A stretch of 64,000 nt of DNA from Mucilaginibacter endophyticus. Its GTDB lineage: Bacteria; Bacteroidota; Bacteroidia; Sphingobacteriales; Sphingobacteriaceae. Shown piece by piece: positions 44,244-52,574 of this stretch. The notes beneath the pieces were generated by a model. It was not told the origin of the DNA, did not search any database, and saw nothing but the letters and a program-made list of their open reading frames with translations. Each line of letters opens with the position of its first letter. The stretch's first letter is position 1. The DNA is taken from contig NZ_QPCG01000002.1 of NCBI RefSeq assembly GCF_003351025.1, positions 496,001-560,000 of the forward strand. The letters are read 5' to 3'. Made by a program: the position numbers and the translations under genes.

Positions 44244-44250
44244 TCCTCCT
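44244..44250 (-). promoter_or_regulatory. Strong Shine-Dalgarno site of hsp20
   Basis: AGGAGGA on minus ends 7 nt before the ATG. Such strong sites are rare in Bacteroidota, where most genes in this window show none, so it marks hsp20 for high or special translation. Confidence 0.7.
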
Positions 44251-44372
44251 AAAGTTTTGTTTTTTATTAACTTCGTAACCTATTGATCAACTGCTGTACC
44301 AACGGCAAAAAAGCCTAAATAGAGCGACAAAAAGTCACTAATAATATTTTTAGGCAGACAAAATGACCGAAA

Positions 44373-44819
44373 ATGACTGAAAAACTTACCGATTACAAAT
44401 ATAAAACCCCTATCCCTATCCGTTTTTCGGATATCGATTCATTCGGACACGTAAACAACGCGGTATATCTTACCTACTTTGAAATAGCCCGTATTGGCTA
44501 CTGGAAAGAAATTATTAACTGGGATTGGAGCAATACCGGGATCATTCTCGGCCGTTCAGAAATAAACTACCTAAAACCGCTAACCGTTCAGGACAATATC
44601 GCCTGTTATGTACGTACCATTCGTATCGGCAACAGCAGTTTTGATATGATGCACGTATTGGTGAAGATAACCCCCAATGGTGAGGAAATTGTAACTACAG
44701 GCAAAACCGTTTGTATCAGCTACGATTACTCAGCTAATAAATCGGTGCCTATCCCATCCTCTGAAAGGCATAGAATGATCAATTATGATGAGCCAAGGTT
44801 GATCCTGAATACGAATTGA
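44373..44819 (+). CDS. Acyl-CoA thioesterase of the 4-hydroxybenzoyl-CoA thioesterase fold
   Basis: 148 aa. The hot-dog fold signature is IPIRFSDIDSFGHVNNAVYLTYFEIARIGYW; the Asp in SDID is the usual catalytic acid. Then come GIILGRSEINYLKPLTVQDNI and a C-terminal Thr/Ser-rich region. Substrate unknown (acyl-CoA or ACP thioester). Starts 136 bp from the divergent hsp20 start; followed by a palindromic repeat. Confidence 0.88.
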   Translation: MTEKLTDYKYKTPIPIRFSDIDSFGHVNNAVYLTYFEIARIGYWKEIINWDWSNTGIILGRSEINYLKPLTVQDNIACYVRTIRIGNSSFDMMHVLVKITPNGEEIVTTGKTVCISYDYSANKSVPIPSSERHRMINYDEPRLILNTN

Positions 44820-44849
44820 TTGTTGATGGCAGATATTTATCTCTCAAAT

Positions 44850-44931
44850 CGTCATTGCGAGGCACGAAGCAATCCCTAACTTTTCAGAGCGGCTCTGCTA
44901 ATTGGGGATTGCTTCGTGCCTCGCAATGACG
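44850..44931. repeat. Palindromic repeat, CATTGCGAGG family, copy 3
   Basis: Arms of 30 bp (44850-44879 and 44902-44931) start CGTCATTGCGAGGCACG and continue AAGCAATCCC, perfect but for one G-T pair. The loop holds a small CAGAG...CTCTG hairpin. Located between the convergent thioesterase and GlcD-like genes, so it can act as terminator. Same family as 12262-12315 and 39015-39097. Confidence 0.9.
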
Positions 44932-44946
44932 CGCGGTTTTTCTTGA

Positions 44947-46344
44947 TTAAAAAATCTTCCCAGGGTTTAATATCCCTTTAGGGTCAAATACTTGTTTTAT
45001 ACCTTTCCAAAGCGCAAAGTGTACGTCCGAAAATTTTATCGGCATAAAATCCTTTTGCACAAGACCAATACCGTGCTCGCCCGATAAGGTACCACCAAGG
45101 GATACCGTAAGCTCAAATATTTCCCGGATTCCGAATTTCAGCTTGTTGTTCCAATCCTCATCGGTCATATTGGCTTTAATGATATTTACATGCAGGTTTC
45201 CGTCGCCGGCGTGGCCATAACATACTGATTCAAAGCCGTATTTGGCCCCGATTTCTTTTATACCTTTAATTAACTGAGGTAACGCGGCACGCGGAACAAC
45301 TGTATCCTCTTCCTTATAAACCGAGTTTGATTTTACAGATACCGCCATGGTACGCCTTAAGCGCCAAAGCTCTTCCTTATGAGCCGACGAATCTGCAAAC
45401 AGAACATCGCGGCAGTCAAACTCTTCAAGTACTGAATTTATCTTTTCGCAATCACTAAAAATCACATCCTGATTGGTACCGTCAACTTCAATCAAAAGAA
45501 AAGCTTCAACGCCATCCTGAAGATCAAAGGCAATATCATCATGCTCCTTTACCCACTCTACCCCTTTTCGCTCCATAAATTCAAGCGCTGATGGCACAAT
45601 CCCGGCCCTGAATATGGCCGAAACGGCTGCACATGCCATTTCATTTGTCGGGAACGAAGCCAGCATTAAGGCATCAAGCGTTGGCGCCGGAATAAGCTTT
45701 ACCACTATTTTGGTAACAATACCCAAAGTACCTTCCGAGCCGATCATCAACTGCGTAAGGTTATACCCCGAGGCATACTTTAAAGTATTGGCTCCTGTCC
45801 AAATGATCTCGCCAGAGGTTAAAACAACCTGCAGGTTAAGCACATATTCCCGGATGGTACCGTATTTAACAACCCTCGGACCACCAGAACCATGCGACAC
45901 ATTACCGCCAATAAAGCAACTGCCTTTACTGGCCGGGTCAACCGGGTAAAGCAAACCTTTGGCAGCTACCGCGTTCATAAACTCTTCGGTTACCACACCC
46001 GGCTCAACGGTTGCCTGTAAGTTTTGCTCGTCAATATCAAGTACTTTGTTAAAGCGCTCCATAGCAATCAGCAAACCACCTTTTATGGGCAAAGCACCTC
46101 CGCTAAGACCAGTACCCGCACCTCGCGGCGTTACCGGGATCAGGTTTTCATTGCAGATTTTTAATAATACCGCAACTTCTTCAGGAGTTTGCGGGCGAGC
46201 TACAACTTCGGGGTAATAAACCAGATCCTCTGTTTCGTCGTGGCTGTATTTTTCGAGGCTTTCGTGACTGGTTAATACATTGCCCTCTCCTACAACTGCA
46301 GTAATGGCATCTAATATTTGAGCCGATATTTTATTGAATTCCAT
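44947..46344 (-). CDS. FAD-binding oxidase, GlcD / D-lactate dehydrogenase type
   Basis: 465 aa. N-terminal FAD-binding domain with VVARPQTPEEVAVLLKICN and PVTPRGAGTGLSGGALP. It continues with GGNVSHGSGGPRVVKYG, C-terminal VCYGHAGDGNLHVNIIKAN and GTLSGEHGIGLVQKDFM, the signature of the GlcD branch of the VAO/oxidase family. It oxidises a 2-hydroxy acid (glycolate, D-lactate or related) and passes electrons to the respiratory chain. No GlcE/GlcF partners adjoin, so D-lactate is as likely as glycolate. It is 2 bp downstream of folB on the same strand. Confidence 0.88.
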   Translation of the reverse strand: MEFNKISAQILDAITAVVGEGNVLTSHESLEKYSHDETEDLVYYPEVVARPQTPEEVAVLLKICNENLIPVTPRGAGTGLSGGALPIKGGLLIAMERFNKVLDIDEQNLQATVEPGVVTEEFMNAVAAKGLLYPVDPASKGSCFIGGNVSHGSGGPRVVKYGTIREYVLNLQVVLTSGEIIWTGANTLKYASGYNLTQLMIGSEGTLGIVTKIVVKLIPAPTLDALMLASFPTNEMACAAVSAIFRAGIVPSALEFMERKGVEWVKEHDDIAFDLQDGVEAFLLIEVDGTNQDVIFSDCEKINSVLEEFDCRDVLFADSSAHKEELWRLRRTMAVSVKSNSVYKEEDTVVPRAALPQLIKGIKEIGAKYGFESVCYGHAGDGNLHVNIIKANMTDEDWNNKLKFGIREIFELTVSLGGTLSGEHGIGLVQKDFMPIKFSDVHFALWKGIKQVFDPKGILNPGKIF

Positions 46345-46346
46345 GA

Positions 46347-46706
46347 TTAGGATTTCTTATAGTTTATAATCACAGCCGAATGGGCCACTTTACCGCTCAA
46401 TGGCGGAGTAAGCTTTTTGATGGTAACCTCAATGCTTTCCGCAAACGGATATTTCTTTTTGATACGATCGATGATCGACTGCCCAACAGTTTCGATCAGT
46501 TTGCGCGGATGCTTCATCTCTTCACATACTATGATATACACGCGCTCATAATCAACTGTTTTACTCAGATTGTCTTCCAGCAGATCGCCGGGAGGCACAA
46601 AACCTACGTTTACATCAACTAAAAAACGGCAACCTATTTTTTGTTCTTCAGGATAAAATCCGTGATACGCGAAAAATTCCGCGCCTTGCAAGGCTATATT
46701 GATCAT
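46347..46706 (-). CDS. folB: Dihydroneopterin aldolase
   Basis: 119 aa from ATG 46706 (MINIALQGAEFFAYHGFYPEEQKIG); a TTG five codons upstream is less likely. Key features are YHGFYPEE with the Glu that binds pterin, TVDYERVYIIV, and the late Lys in IKKLTPPL used for the retro-aldol step. It converts dihydroneopterin to 6-hydroxymethyl-dihydropterin in folate synthesis, forming a homo-octamer. Overlap-close with the GlcD-like gene, but no functional link is clear. Confidence 0.9.
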   Translation of the reverse strand: MINIALQGAEFFAYHGFYPEEQKIGCRFLVDVNVGFVPPGDLLEDNLSKTVDYERVYIIVCEEMKHPRKLIETVGQSIIDRIKKKYPFAESIEVTIKKLTPPLSGKVAHSAVIINYKKS

Positions 46707-46887
46707 GCTCAAAAGTAACAAAAGCCATATCTAAATCTCATCCCGAGGGAAAAGACTTTTCAAAATATTTTTAATCATACAGATTTTCAGCTTGTAAAAA
46801 TATTTTTGTTAAAAACATGCTTTAAACCGTTTAAACCTACTTTTTGCAATAAAGTGGCCTCACATATCAAAAAACGGCCTTTTTGAC

Positions 46888-46920
46888 TTGCTTTTACCGG
46901 TGATAAATGCTTTATATTTG
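46888..46920 (+). promoter_or_regulatory. Promoter of the glutaryl-CoA dehydrogenase gene
   Basis: TTG (46888-46890), a 22-nt spacer and TATATTTG (46913-46920), a perfect -7 box. It sits 18 bp before the ATG at 46939 and rules out the in-frame TTG at 46888 as start. Confidence 0.6.
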
Positions 46921-46938
46921 CCCACCAACTATAACGTT

Positions 46939-48120
46939 ATGGCCAAAACAGATCTGTACGAAGCCCCGGATTATTACTTGTTAGATGAGTTGCTCACCGA
47001 CGAACATAAGCTCGTCCGTTCATCGGTACGGGATTGGGTAAAAAAAGAGTTAAGTCCGATCATTGAAGACTATGCTCAAAAAGCTGAGTTCCCTTCGCAA
47101 TTACTGAAAGGCCTTGCCGAAATCGGTGCATTTGGTCCAACTGTTCCTGTTGAATACGGTGGTGCCGGCTTGGACTATATGTCATATGGTATCATCATGC
47201 AGGAATTAGAGCGTGGCGACTCAGGCATCCGTTCTACAGCCTCGGTTCAGGGATCATTAGTAATGTACCCGATTTATGCTTATGGTAGTGAAGAACAACG
47301 CAAAAAGTATCTGCCCAAGCTTGCTACAGGTGAGTTGATGGGCTGTTTTGGTTTAACCGAGCCAGATCATGGATCAAACCCCGGTGGTATGACCACCAAT
47401 ATAAAAGACGCGGGCGACCACTATATCCTCAACGGAGCCAAAATGTGGATCTCCAATTCGCCTTTTGCCGATATTGCCGTTGTTTGGGCTAAAGATGAAG
47501 AGGGCAAAATTCGAGGATTGATAGTTGAACGCGGCATGGAAGGTTTTACTACACCAACTACCCATAACAAATGGTCGCTGAGGGCATCGGCTACCGGCGA
47601 ACTTGTTTTCGACCATGTTAAAGTACCTAAAGAAAACCTATTACCAAATGTTGCCGGCATTAAAGGGCCATTGGGCTGCTTAAACCAGGCACGTTATGGA
47701 ATTGCCTGGGGCGCCTTGGGTGCCGCGATGGATTGCTACGATACCGCTCTTCGTTACACTAAAGAACGGGAACAATTTGGCCGCCCTATTGCAGGTTTCC
47801 AGCTTCAGCAAAAAAAACTGGCCGAAATGATAACAGAAATTACTAAAGGGCAGCTTTTGGTTTGGCGCTTGGGCACACTTAAAAACGAAAACCGGGCTAC
47901 CCCGGCCCAAATATCAATGGCCAAGCGAAACAGTGTTGAAACAGCTATTACCATTGCGCGCGAAGCAAGGCAAATGCTTGGAGGCATGGGCATTACAGGC
48001 GAATACCCTATTATGAGGCATATGATGAACCTGGAATCGGTAATTACTTATGAAGGTACACATGACATCCATTTGCTTATTACGGGGATGGACATTACCG
48101 GCCTGGATGCTTTTAAGTAG
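46939..48120 (+). CDS. gcdH: Glutaryl-CoA dehydrogenase-like acyl-CoA dehydrogenase
   Basis: 393 aa. Typical order: RGDSGIRSTASVQGSLVMYPI, LMGCFGLTEPDHGSNPGGM, WISNSPFADIAVVWAKDE, the Arg in LRASATGELVFD, RYGIAWGALGAAM, LGGMGITGEYPIMRHMMNLE, with catalytic base Glu372 in TYEGTHDIH. This is close to human glutaryl-CoA dehydrogenase, which makes crotonyl-CoA from glutaryl-CoA in lysine/tryptophan breakdown. FAD-dependent, cytosolic tetramer. Start supported by the promoter. Confidence 0.88.
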   Translation: MAKTDLYEAPDYYLLDELLTDEHKLVRSSVRDWVKKELSPIIEDYAQKAEFPSQLLKGLAEIGAFGPTVPVEYGGAGLDYMSYGIIMQELERGDSGIRSTASVQGSLVMYPIYAYGSEEQRKKYLPKLATGELMGCFGLTEPDHGSNPGGMTTNIKDAGDHYILNGAKMWISNSPFADIAVVWAKDEEGKIRGLIVERGMEGFTTPTTHNKWSLRASATGELVFDHVKVPKENLLPNVAGIKGPLGCLNQARYGIAWGALGAAMDCYDTALRYTKEREQFGRPIAGFQLQQKKLAEMITEITKGQLLVWRLGTLKNENRATPAQISMAKRNSVETAITIAREARQMLGGMGITGEYPIMRHMMNLESVITYEGTHDIHLLITGMDITGLDAFK

Positions 48121-48177
48121 CAGATAATCAAAGCGCTTAACTTTTAGTAACATACGTGTTATTCTGACGCAAAAATA

Positions 48178-48208
48178 TTGTTCGTTATAATTATGAACAT
48201 TATATTTG
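48178..48208 (+). promoter_or_regulatory. Promoter of the first TPR histidine kinase gene
   Basis: TTG (48178-48180), a 20-nt spacer and TATATTTG (48201-48208): a textbook Bacteroidota -33/-7 pair. RNA would start near 48214, downstream of the TTG at 48206, so translation must begin at a later codon. Confidence 0.7.
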
Positions 48209-48262
48209 TTGCGTAAACACTTAAAGTTGGCGCCCCCTAATAGCCCTGTTAGTTTAAACAAA

Positions 48263-50320
48263 GTGCTGCTCAATCATACTATTTGGTTGGCTTTAGCATG
48301 TTTATTGGCTTTTAATTCCTGCACAAATAACACCCGTGACACCGGCGACTATTCCAAACAGTTTAAGCCGATATTTGATACGGTAACGTCATATAACGGC
48401 GAAAAATCACAGCCTCACAGGGCCATTGAATACCTCGATTCGGCATATAAAACAGTAAGCCGTCGTTATGTAAGTGACAGGTTCCGTTTTTACGCTTTTC
48501 ATTTTCTTTATAATTTAAAAGCATTGCATGACCCTAAAAAGGCCATGCCCTATGCTGATACCATGCAGGCAGTAGCAGCAGAAAGCGTTACCCCCGATCA
48601 GCACATAGCCTTAGCATCTGAAGCGGATTTCGCGACCGGCGATGCCTATTCGGATATGGTGAAATACGATCAGGCTTACCGGTATTTCTACAAAGGCTAT
48701 TCTATAGGTAAAAACGCTATTGACGATGCCATATTAGCCGAATACACTTACCGCATGGGTATGATCATGTTTAAACAGGGGCATTTTAAGGAAGCCGCTA
48801 ATTATTTCAAGATCAGCCACAGGCAAAGCTACGCCTATACCGATGATTTTCGCGCTTTTTATCAGCGACAGGAGCTTTTGGATAATATTGGTGAAAGCTA
48901 TAAAAACAGCGGTGATATTGATAGCTCAAGGCTTTACTTAAACAAAGCACTAACTTACATCAACGAAAACAGTACAAGATTTGCCGAACGCGCAAACCTG
49001 CTTGAAGTTGCCAGAGGTGTAGTATACGGTAACCAGGGCGATTTAGCTATGCTTGTTCATGATTACCCCCAGGCAAGTGAGTTATTGAAGAAAAGTATTG
49101 CAATTAATTTAAAGCCCGGCAATGATAACCGCGATGCCGAATTAACAGAGATAAAACTTGCCCGGCTATACCTAAGCATCAACAAGCCAGCCGAACTATT
49201 TGAGTTACTGAAAAGCCTGCGTCTTCAGCTTGATATTATAAATAATGACGATGTTGAAACCAGTTGGAACGGTTTAATGAGCACTTATTACCTGCAAAAA
49301 AAGGATTACCAGAACAGCCTGTTTTATTTAAAAAATTATTCCGCTTTAAAGGATTCGGCACTGAAAAGGACATCCTCTTTGAAACGGACGGACGTAAACC
49401 AGCAACAGGCTAATTTCGACAAGGAAAATCAGATAGAAAACCTTAAAGGACACAACAAACTGCAATTGGTATATATCTGCCTTGCCGTACTTTTTTCGGT
49501 GATGGCGGTAATTATTATCTTCCTTGTTTTCCGCAACCTGAAAAGATCTAAGCGGGATATCGTTGCGATAAAAAAGCTGAATGACCAGATCAAACTGCAG
49601 AAAAACGAATTAGAAAACACCCTTGAAGAAGTAAATCGCGGCAGCCGCGAAAAAGACCGTATCCTGCGGGCCGTTGCTCATGACCTCCGCAACCCTCTCG
49701 GTGGCATAGCATCATTATCAGCAGCAATGATTGATGATGCGCAGGACGAAGAGCAAACAGACCTGATCAACCTGATCAAAGAAACTTCATATAATTCGCT
49801 CGAGCTTATCAATGAGATTTTAGAAGCTGCAAATACAGCCAATGTAAGCTTTAATAAAGAATGGGTCGAGATAGACAGCCTTATCAGTAATAGCGTTGAT
49901 TTGTTGAGATTCAAGGCGGCTGAGAAAGATCAGGATATCATGCTTAGCCTGCTGGATACCCCTACAGAGCTATTGATAAACCGGGAAAAAATATGGCGCG
50001 TTATCAGTAACCTCATCAGCAACGCCATTAAATTTAGCCCAAGAGGAGCTGTTATTTATGTAATTGTAAACCAAAAACACCAGGGGGTTGAAATATGTGT
50101 TAAAGATTATGGAATTGGAATTCCTGATAAATTACAGCAACAGGTGTTTAATATGTTCACCGAAGCCAAACGTCCCGGTACCGACGGTGAAAAGTCATTT
50201 GGCCTCGGGCTTTCAATCTGCCGGCAAATAGTTGAAAAACACAGCGGTAGGATTTGGTTAAAGAGCGATTTGAACAACGGCTCAAGTTTTTACGTATACC
50301 TCCCGGCCGAAGTAGCATAA
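48263..50320 (+). CDS. Lipoprotein-type TPR histidine kinase, first of a tandem pair
   Basis: 685 aa from GTG 48263. This start gives a lipoprotein signal (ALACLLAFNSC) and lies downstream of the promoter; an upstream TTG falls inside the -7 box. After the lipobox, about 350 residues of TPR-like helical repeats (YRYFYKGYSIGKNAI, KEAANYFKISHRQSY) face the periplasm. A membrane helix follows (LQLVYICLAVLFSVMAVIIIFLVF). The DHp has His in VAHDLRNPLGGIASL, and the ATPase has NLISNAIKFS, DYGIGIPDK and GLGLSICRQIVEKH. All boxes are intact. About half of the sequence is shared with the next gene. Confidence 0.85.
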   Translation: MLLNHTIWLALACLLAFNSCTNNTRDTGDYSKQFKPIFDTVTSYNGEKSQPHRAIEYLDSAYKTVSRRYVSDRFRFYAFHFLYNLKALHDPKKAMPYADTMQAVAAESVTPDQHIALASEADFATGDAYSDMVKYDQAYRYFYKGYSIGKNAIDDAILAEYTYRMGMIMFKQGHFKEAANYFKISHRQSYAYTDDFRAFYQRQELLDNIGESYKNSGDIDSSRLYLNKALTYINENSTRFAERANLLEVARGVVYGNQGDLAMLVHDYPQASELLKKSIAINLKPGNDNRDAELTEIKLARLYLSINKPAELFELLKSLRLQLDIINNDDVETSWNGLMSTYYLQKKDYQNSLFYLKNYSALKDSALKRTSSLKRTDVNQQQANFDKENQIENLKGHNKLQLVYICLAVLFSVMAVIIIFLVFRNLKRSKRDIVAIKKLNDQIKLQKNELENTLEEVNRGSREKDRILRAVAHDLRNPLGGIASLSAAMIDDAQDEEQTDLINLIKETSYNSLELINEILEAANTANVSFNKEWVEIDSLISNSVDLLRFKAAEKDQDIMLSLLDTPTELLINREKIWRVISNLISNAIKFSPRGAVIYVIVNQKHQGVEICVKDYGIGIPDKLQQQVFNMFTEAKRPGTDGEKSFGLGLSICRQIVEKHSGRIWLKSDLNNGSSFYVYLPAEVA

Positions 50321-50489
50321 TCTATTAATTAATCAAGCCACCTTCATTAGTCGCTAGCCGAATTAAATATATTTCATTTTAAGTAATTAATTAACAATAG
50401 TCATAAAAACAGTATAGTTATTTTGAGGAAATTTCATAGTTTAACCCTGTTTTATAACCAACACTAAACCTGGCATAATTTAATCTTTA

Positions 50490-52571
50490 ATGTTTATATA
50501 CAAAAGCCTTAAACAAACGCAGTTATCTGTTAATATACAGGTATGCTTGTTTTTTGCTTGTTTGTTATTTATCATCAGTTCGTGCGAGCAACAACCTAAG
50601 GGCTTTCTTTCGTCATCTGCATACAATAAGGCGGTTGATACAGCAACCTCCATGTATGACAATGGTCATTACAAAGCGGCTGCCGATTATCTTGACTCGG
50701 CCTTTCACCATTCCAATCATCTCGGCTTTAAACAGGTATACAATTATTACTTTTTCATTTATAATTACGCAGCTCACGTAAAGAATGATCGTAAAATGGC
50801 TTTGCTATATGCAGATAGCATGCTCAACATTTTTGACACGCCTGAAAAAAAGTTAAAATTCACCAGCGAATACGGCCAGGCTCATCTTTCTAAAGGAGAT
50901 GTATTGTTTGATGAACGCCGCTACAACGAAGCTTACAGTTATTTTTATGAGGGAAAAGTAATTGCCAACAATAACCTGGACGATTGTACCATGGGCGATT
51001 ACAGCTACCGTATGGGCATGATCCTTTACAAACAGGAACACTATGGCCGTGCAGCTTCGTTTTTTAAGAAAAGTTTTGAGGAAACAAGTTCATGTGAAGG
51101 AAACTTTAACTATTTCTATCGCCGTCAGGAGTTGCTGAATAACATTGGATTAAGCTACAGCAAGCTGCAAAGAAACGACAGCGCCATGTACTTTTATAAC
51201 AAAACGCTCGACTATCTTAAGGCTAACGCGGCCAGGTTTAAAGACCGTCCGGAAATGGGTGAAGTATCAAAAGGTGTTGTGTATGGTAACATCGCCGATG
51301 TTTATATGAGGCAGCGGAAATACGATGAAGCTAAAGACCTGTTAAAAAAGAGCATCGCTATCAACTTGCGTAAAGGCAATGATAATAACGATGCCCAGTT
51401 TTCTGAACTTAAACTTGCTGCAATATATGATAAGCAAAATGCCAATGACTCTTTATTAAACATTCTCAACGTTATAAAGCTACAGTTTGACAGCGTAAAA
51501 AGTCCTGACGCTATACAGGATTGGCATTTGTTAATGTCGAATTATTTTGAGAAACAGAATGATCATCAGCAGGCAATGGCGCATTATAAGCAATATGATG
51601 AGCTTAAGGATACCATCACAAGTGAAAACAGGAAACTAAAGGAAGCTGATGTAGCGGAACAGGTTAAAAGTCTTGAAAAAGACAATGAGTTTAATAACCT
51701 CAAGAAAAACAATGAATTACAACACGTCTACCTTAGGGTAACCGTTGTTTTTGCGTTGATGCTCATTATTATCATTTCCCTGATATTTTTGAATTGGCAA
51801 AAATCAAAAAAGAATATTAAGACACTTGGAAGTCTTAACCACCAGATAAATCATCAAAACAACCATCTGGAAAATGCCCTTAATGATCTAAAGCTCAACA
51901 ACCAGGAAAAAGACCGCATTTTGCGTACCGTTGCACATGACCTCCGCAACCCTATAGGCGGCATAGCATCGCTTACCAGTATAATGAGCGAGGAGAATTA
52001 CAGCGACGAACAGAAAGAGCTCCTCGGCATCATCAGGGAAACCTCGTTTAACTCCATTGAGCTGATCAATGAAATACTGGAAGCCACCGAATCTACTTCA
52101 ACAACATTCAACAAAGAAGCAGTTGAAATTAATTCATTATTAAGCAATAGCGTTGAGCTTATGCGGTTTAAAGCAGCGGAGAAACAACAGGTGATCAATC
52201 TTGCTCAATTAAACACTCCGGTTGAGATTTGTATCAGTCGTGAAAAGATATGGCGGGTAATTAGCAACCTCATTAGCAATGCCATTAAATTCAGCCCGGA
52301 AGGATCAGCTATTTTAGTAATGGCAATTGAACTGGAAAATGAAATACAAATTTCGGTAAAAGACCATGGCATCGGCATTCCTGATAAGCTGAAAAACCAG
52401 GTATTCAACATGTTTACCGATGCCAAACGCCCCGGAACGTCCGGCGAAAAATCATTTGGCCTCGGGCTTTCTATCTGCAGGCAAATTATTGAAGATCACA
52501 ACGGGCATATCTGGTTTGAAAGTGACACCGAAAATGGGACATCGTTTAACTTCACACTGCCTAAAAATTAA
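50490..52571 (+). CDS. Lipoprotein-type TPR histidine kinase, second of a tandem pair
   Basis: 693 aa. N-terminal lipoprotein signal with LLFIISSC|EQQ, TPR-like repeats in the periplasm (YNEAYSYFYEGKVIANN, YGRAASFFKKSFEETS, YDEAKDLLKKSIAIN), one membrane helix (VTVVFALMLIIIISLIFLNW), then DHp with VAHDLRNPIGGIASL, and ATPase boxes NLISNAIKFS, DHGIGIPDKL and GLGLSICRQIIEDH. Clearly a paralogue of the preceding gene by duplication, with the same layout. No response regulator lies next to either; the NtrC-type gene 4.7 kb downstream is the nearest. Convergent with GH1, 3 bp apart. Confidence 0.88.
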   Translation: MFIYKSLKQTQLSVNIQVCLFFACLLFIISSCEQQPKGFLSSSAYNKAVDTATSMYDNGHYKAAADYLDSAFHHSNHLGFKQVYNYYFFIYNYAAHVKNDRKMALLYADSMLNIFDTPEKKLKFTSEYGQAHLSKGDVLFDERRYNEAYSYFYEGKVIANNNLDDCTMGDYSYRMGMILYKQEHYGRAASFFKKSFEETSSCEGNFNYFYRRQELLNNIGLSYSKLQRNDSAMYFYNKTLDYLKANAARFKDRPEMGEVSKGVVYGNIADVYMRQRKYDEAKDLLKKSIAINLRKGNDNNDAQFSELKLAAIYDKQNANDSLLNILNVIKLQFDSVKSPDAIQDWHLLMSNYFEKQNDHQQAMAHYKQYDELKDTITSENRKLKEADVAEQVKSLEKDNEFNNLKKNNELQHVYLRVTVVFALMLIIIISLIFLNWQKSKKNIKTLGSLNHQINHQNNHLENALNDLKLNNQEKDRILRTVAHDLRNPIGGIASLTSIMSEENYSDEQKELLGIIRETSFNSIELINEILEATESTSTTFNKEAVEINSLLSNSVELMRFKAAEKQQVINLAQLNTPVEICISREKIWRVISNLISNAIKFSPEGSAILVMAIELENEIQISVKDHGIGIPDKLKNQVFNMFTDAKRPGTSGEKSFGLGLSICRQIIEDHNGHIWFESDTENGTSFNFTLPKN

Positions 52572-52574
52572 CTT

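Noticed and set aside
48206..48262. TTG start for the first TPR kinase
   Set aside because: It lies inside the -7 box, upstream of the predicted RNA start.
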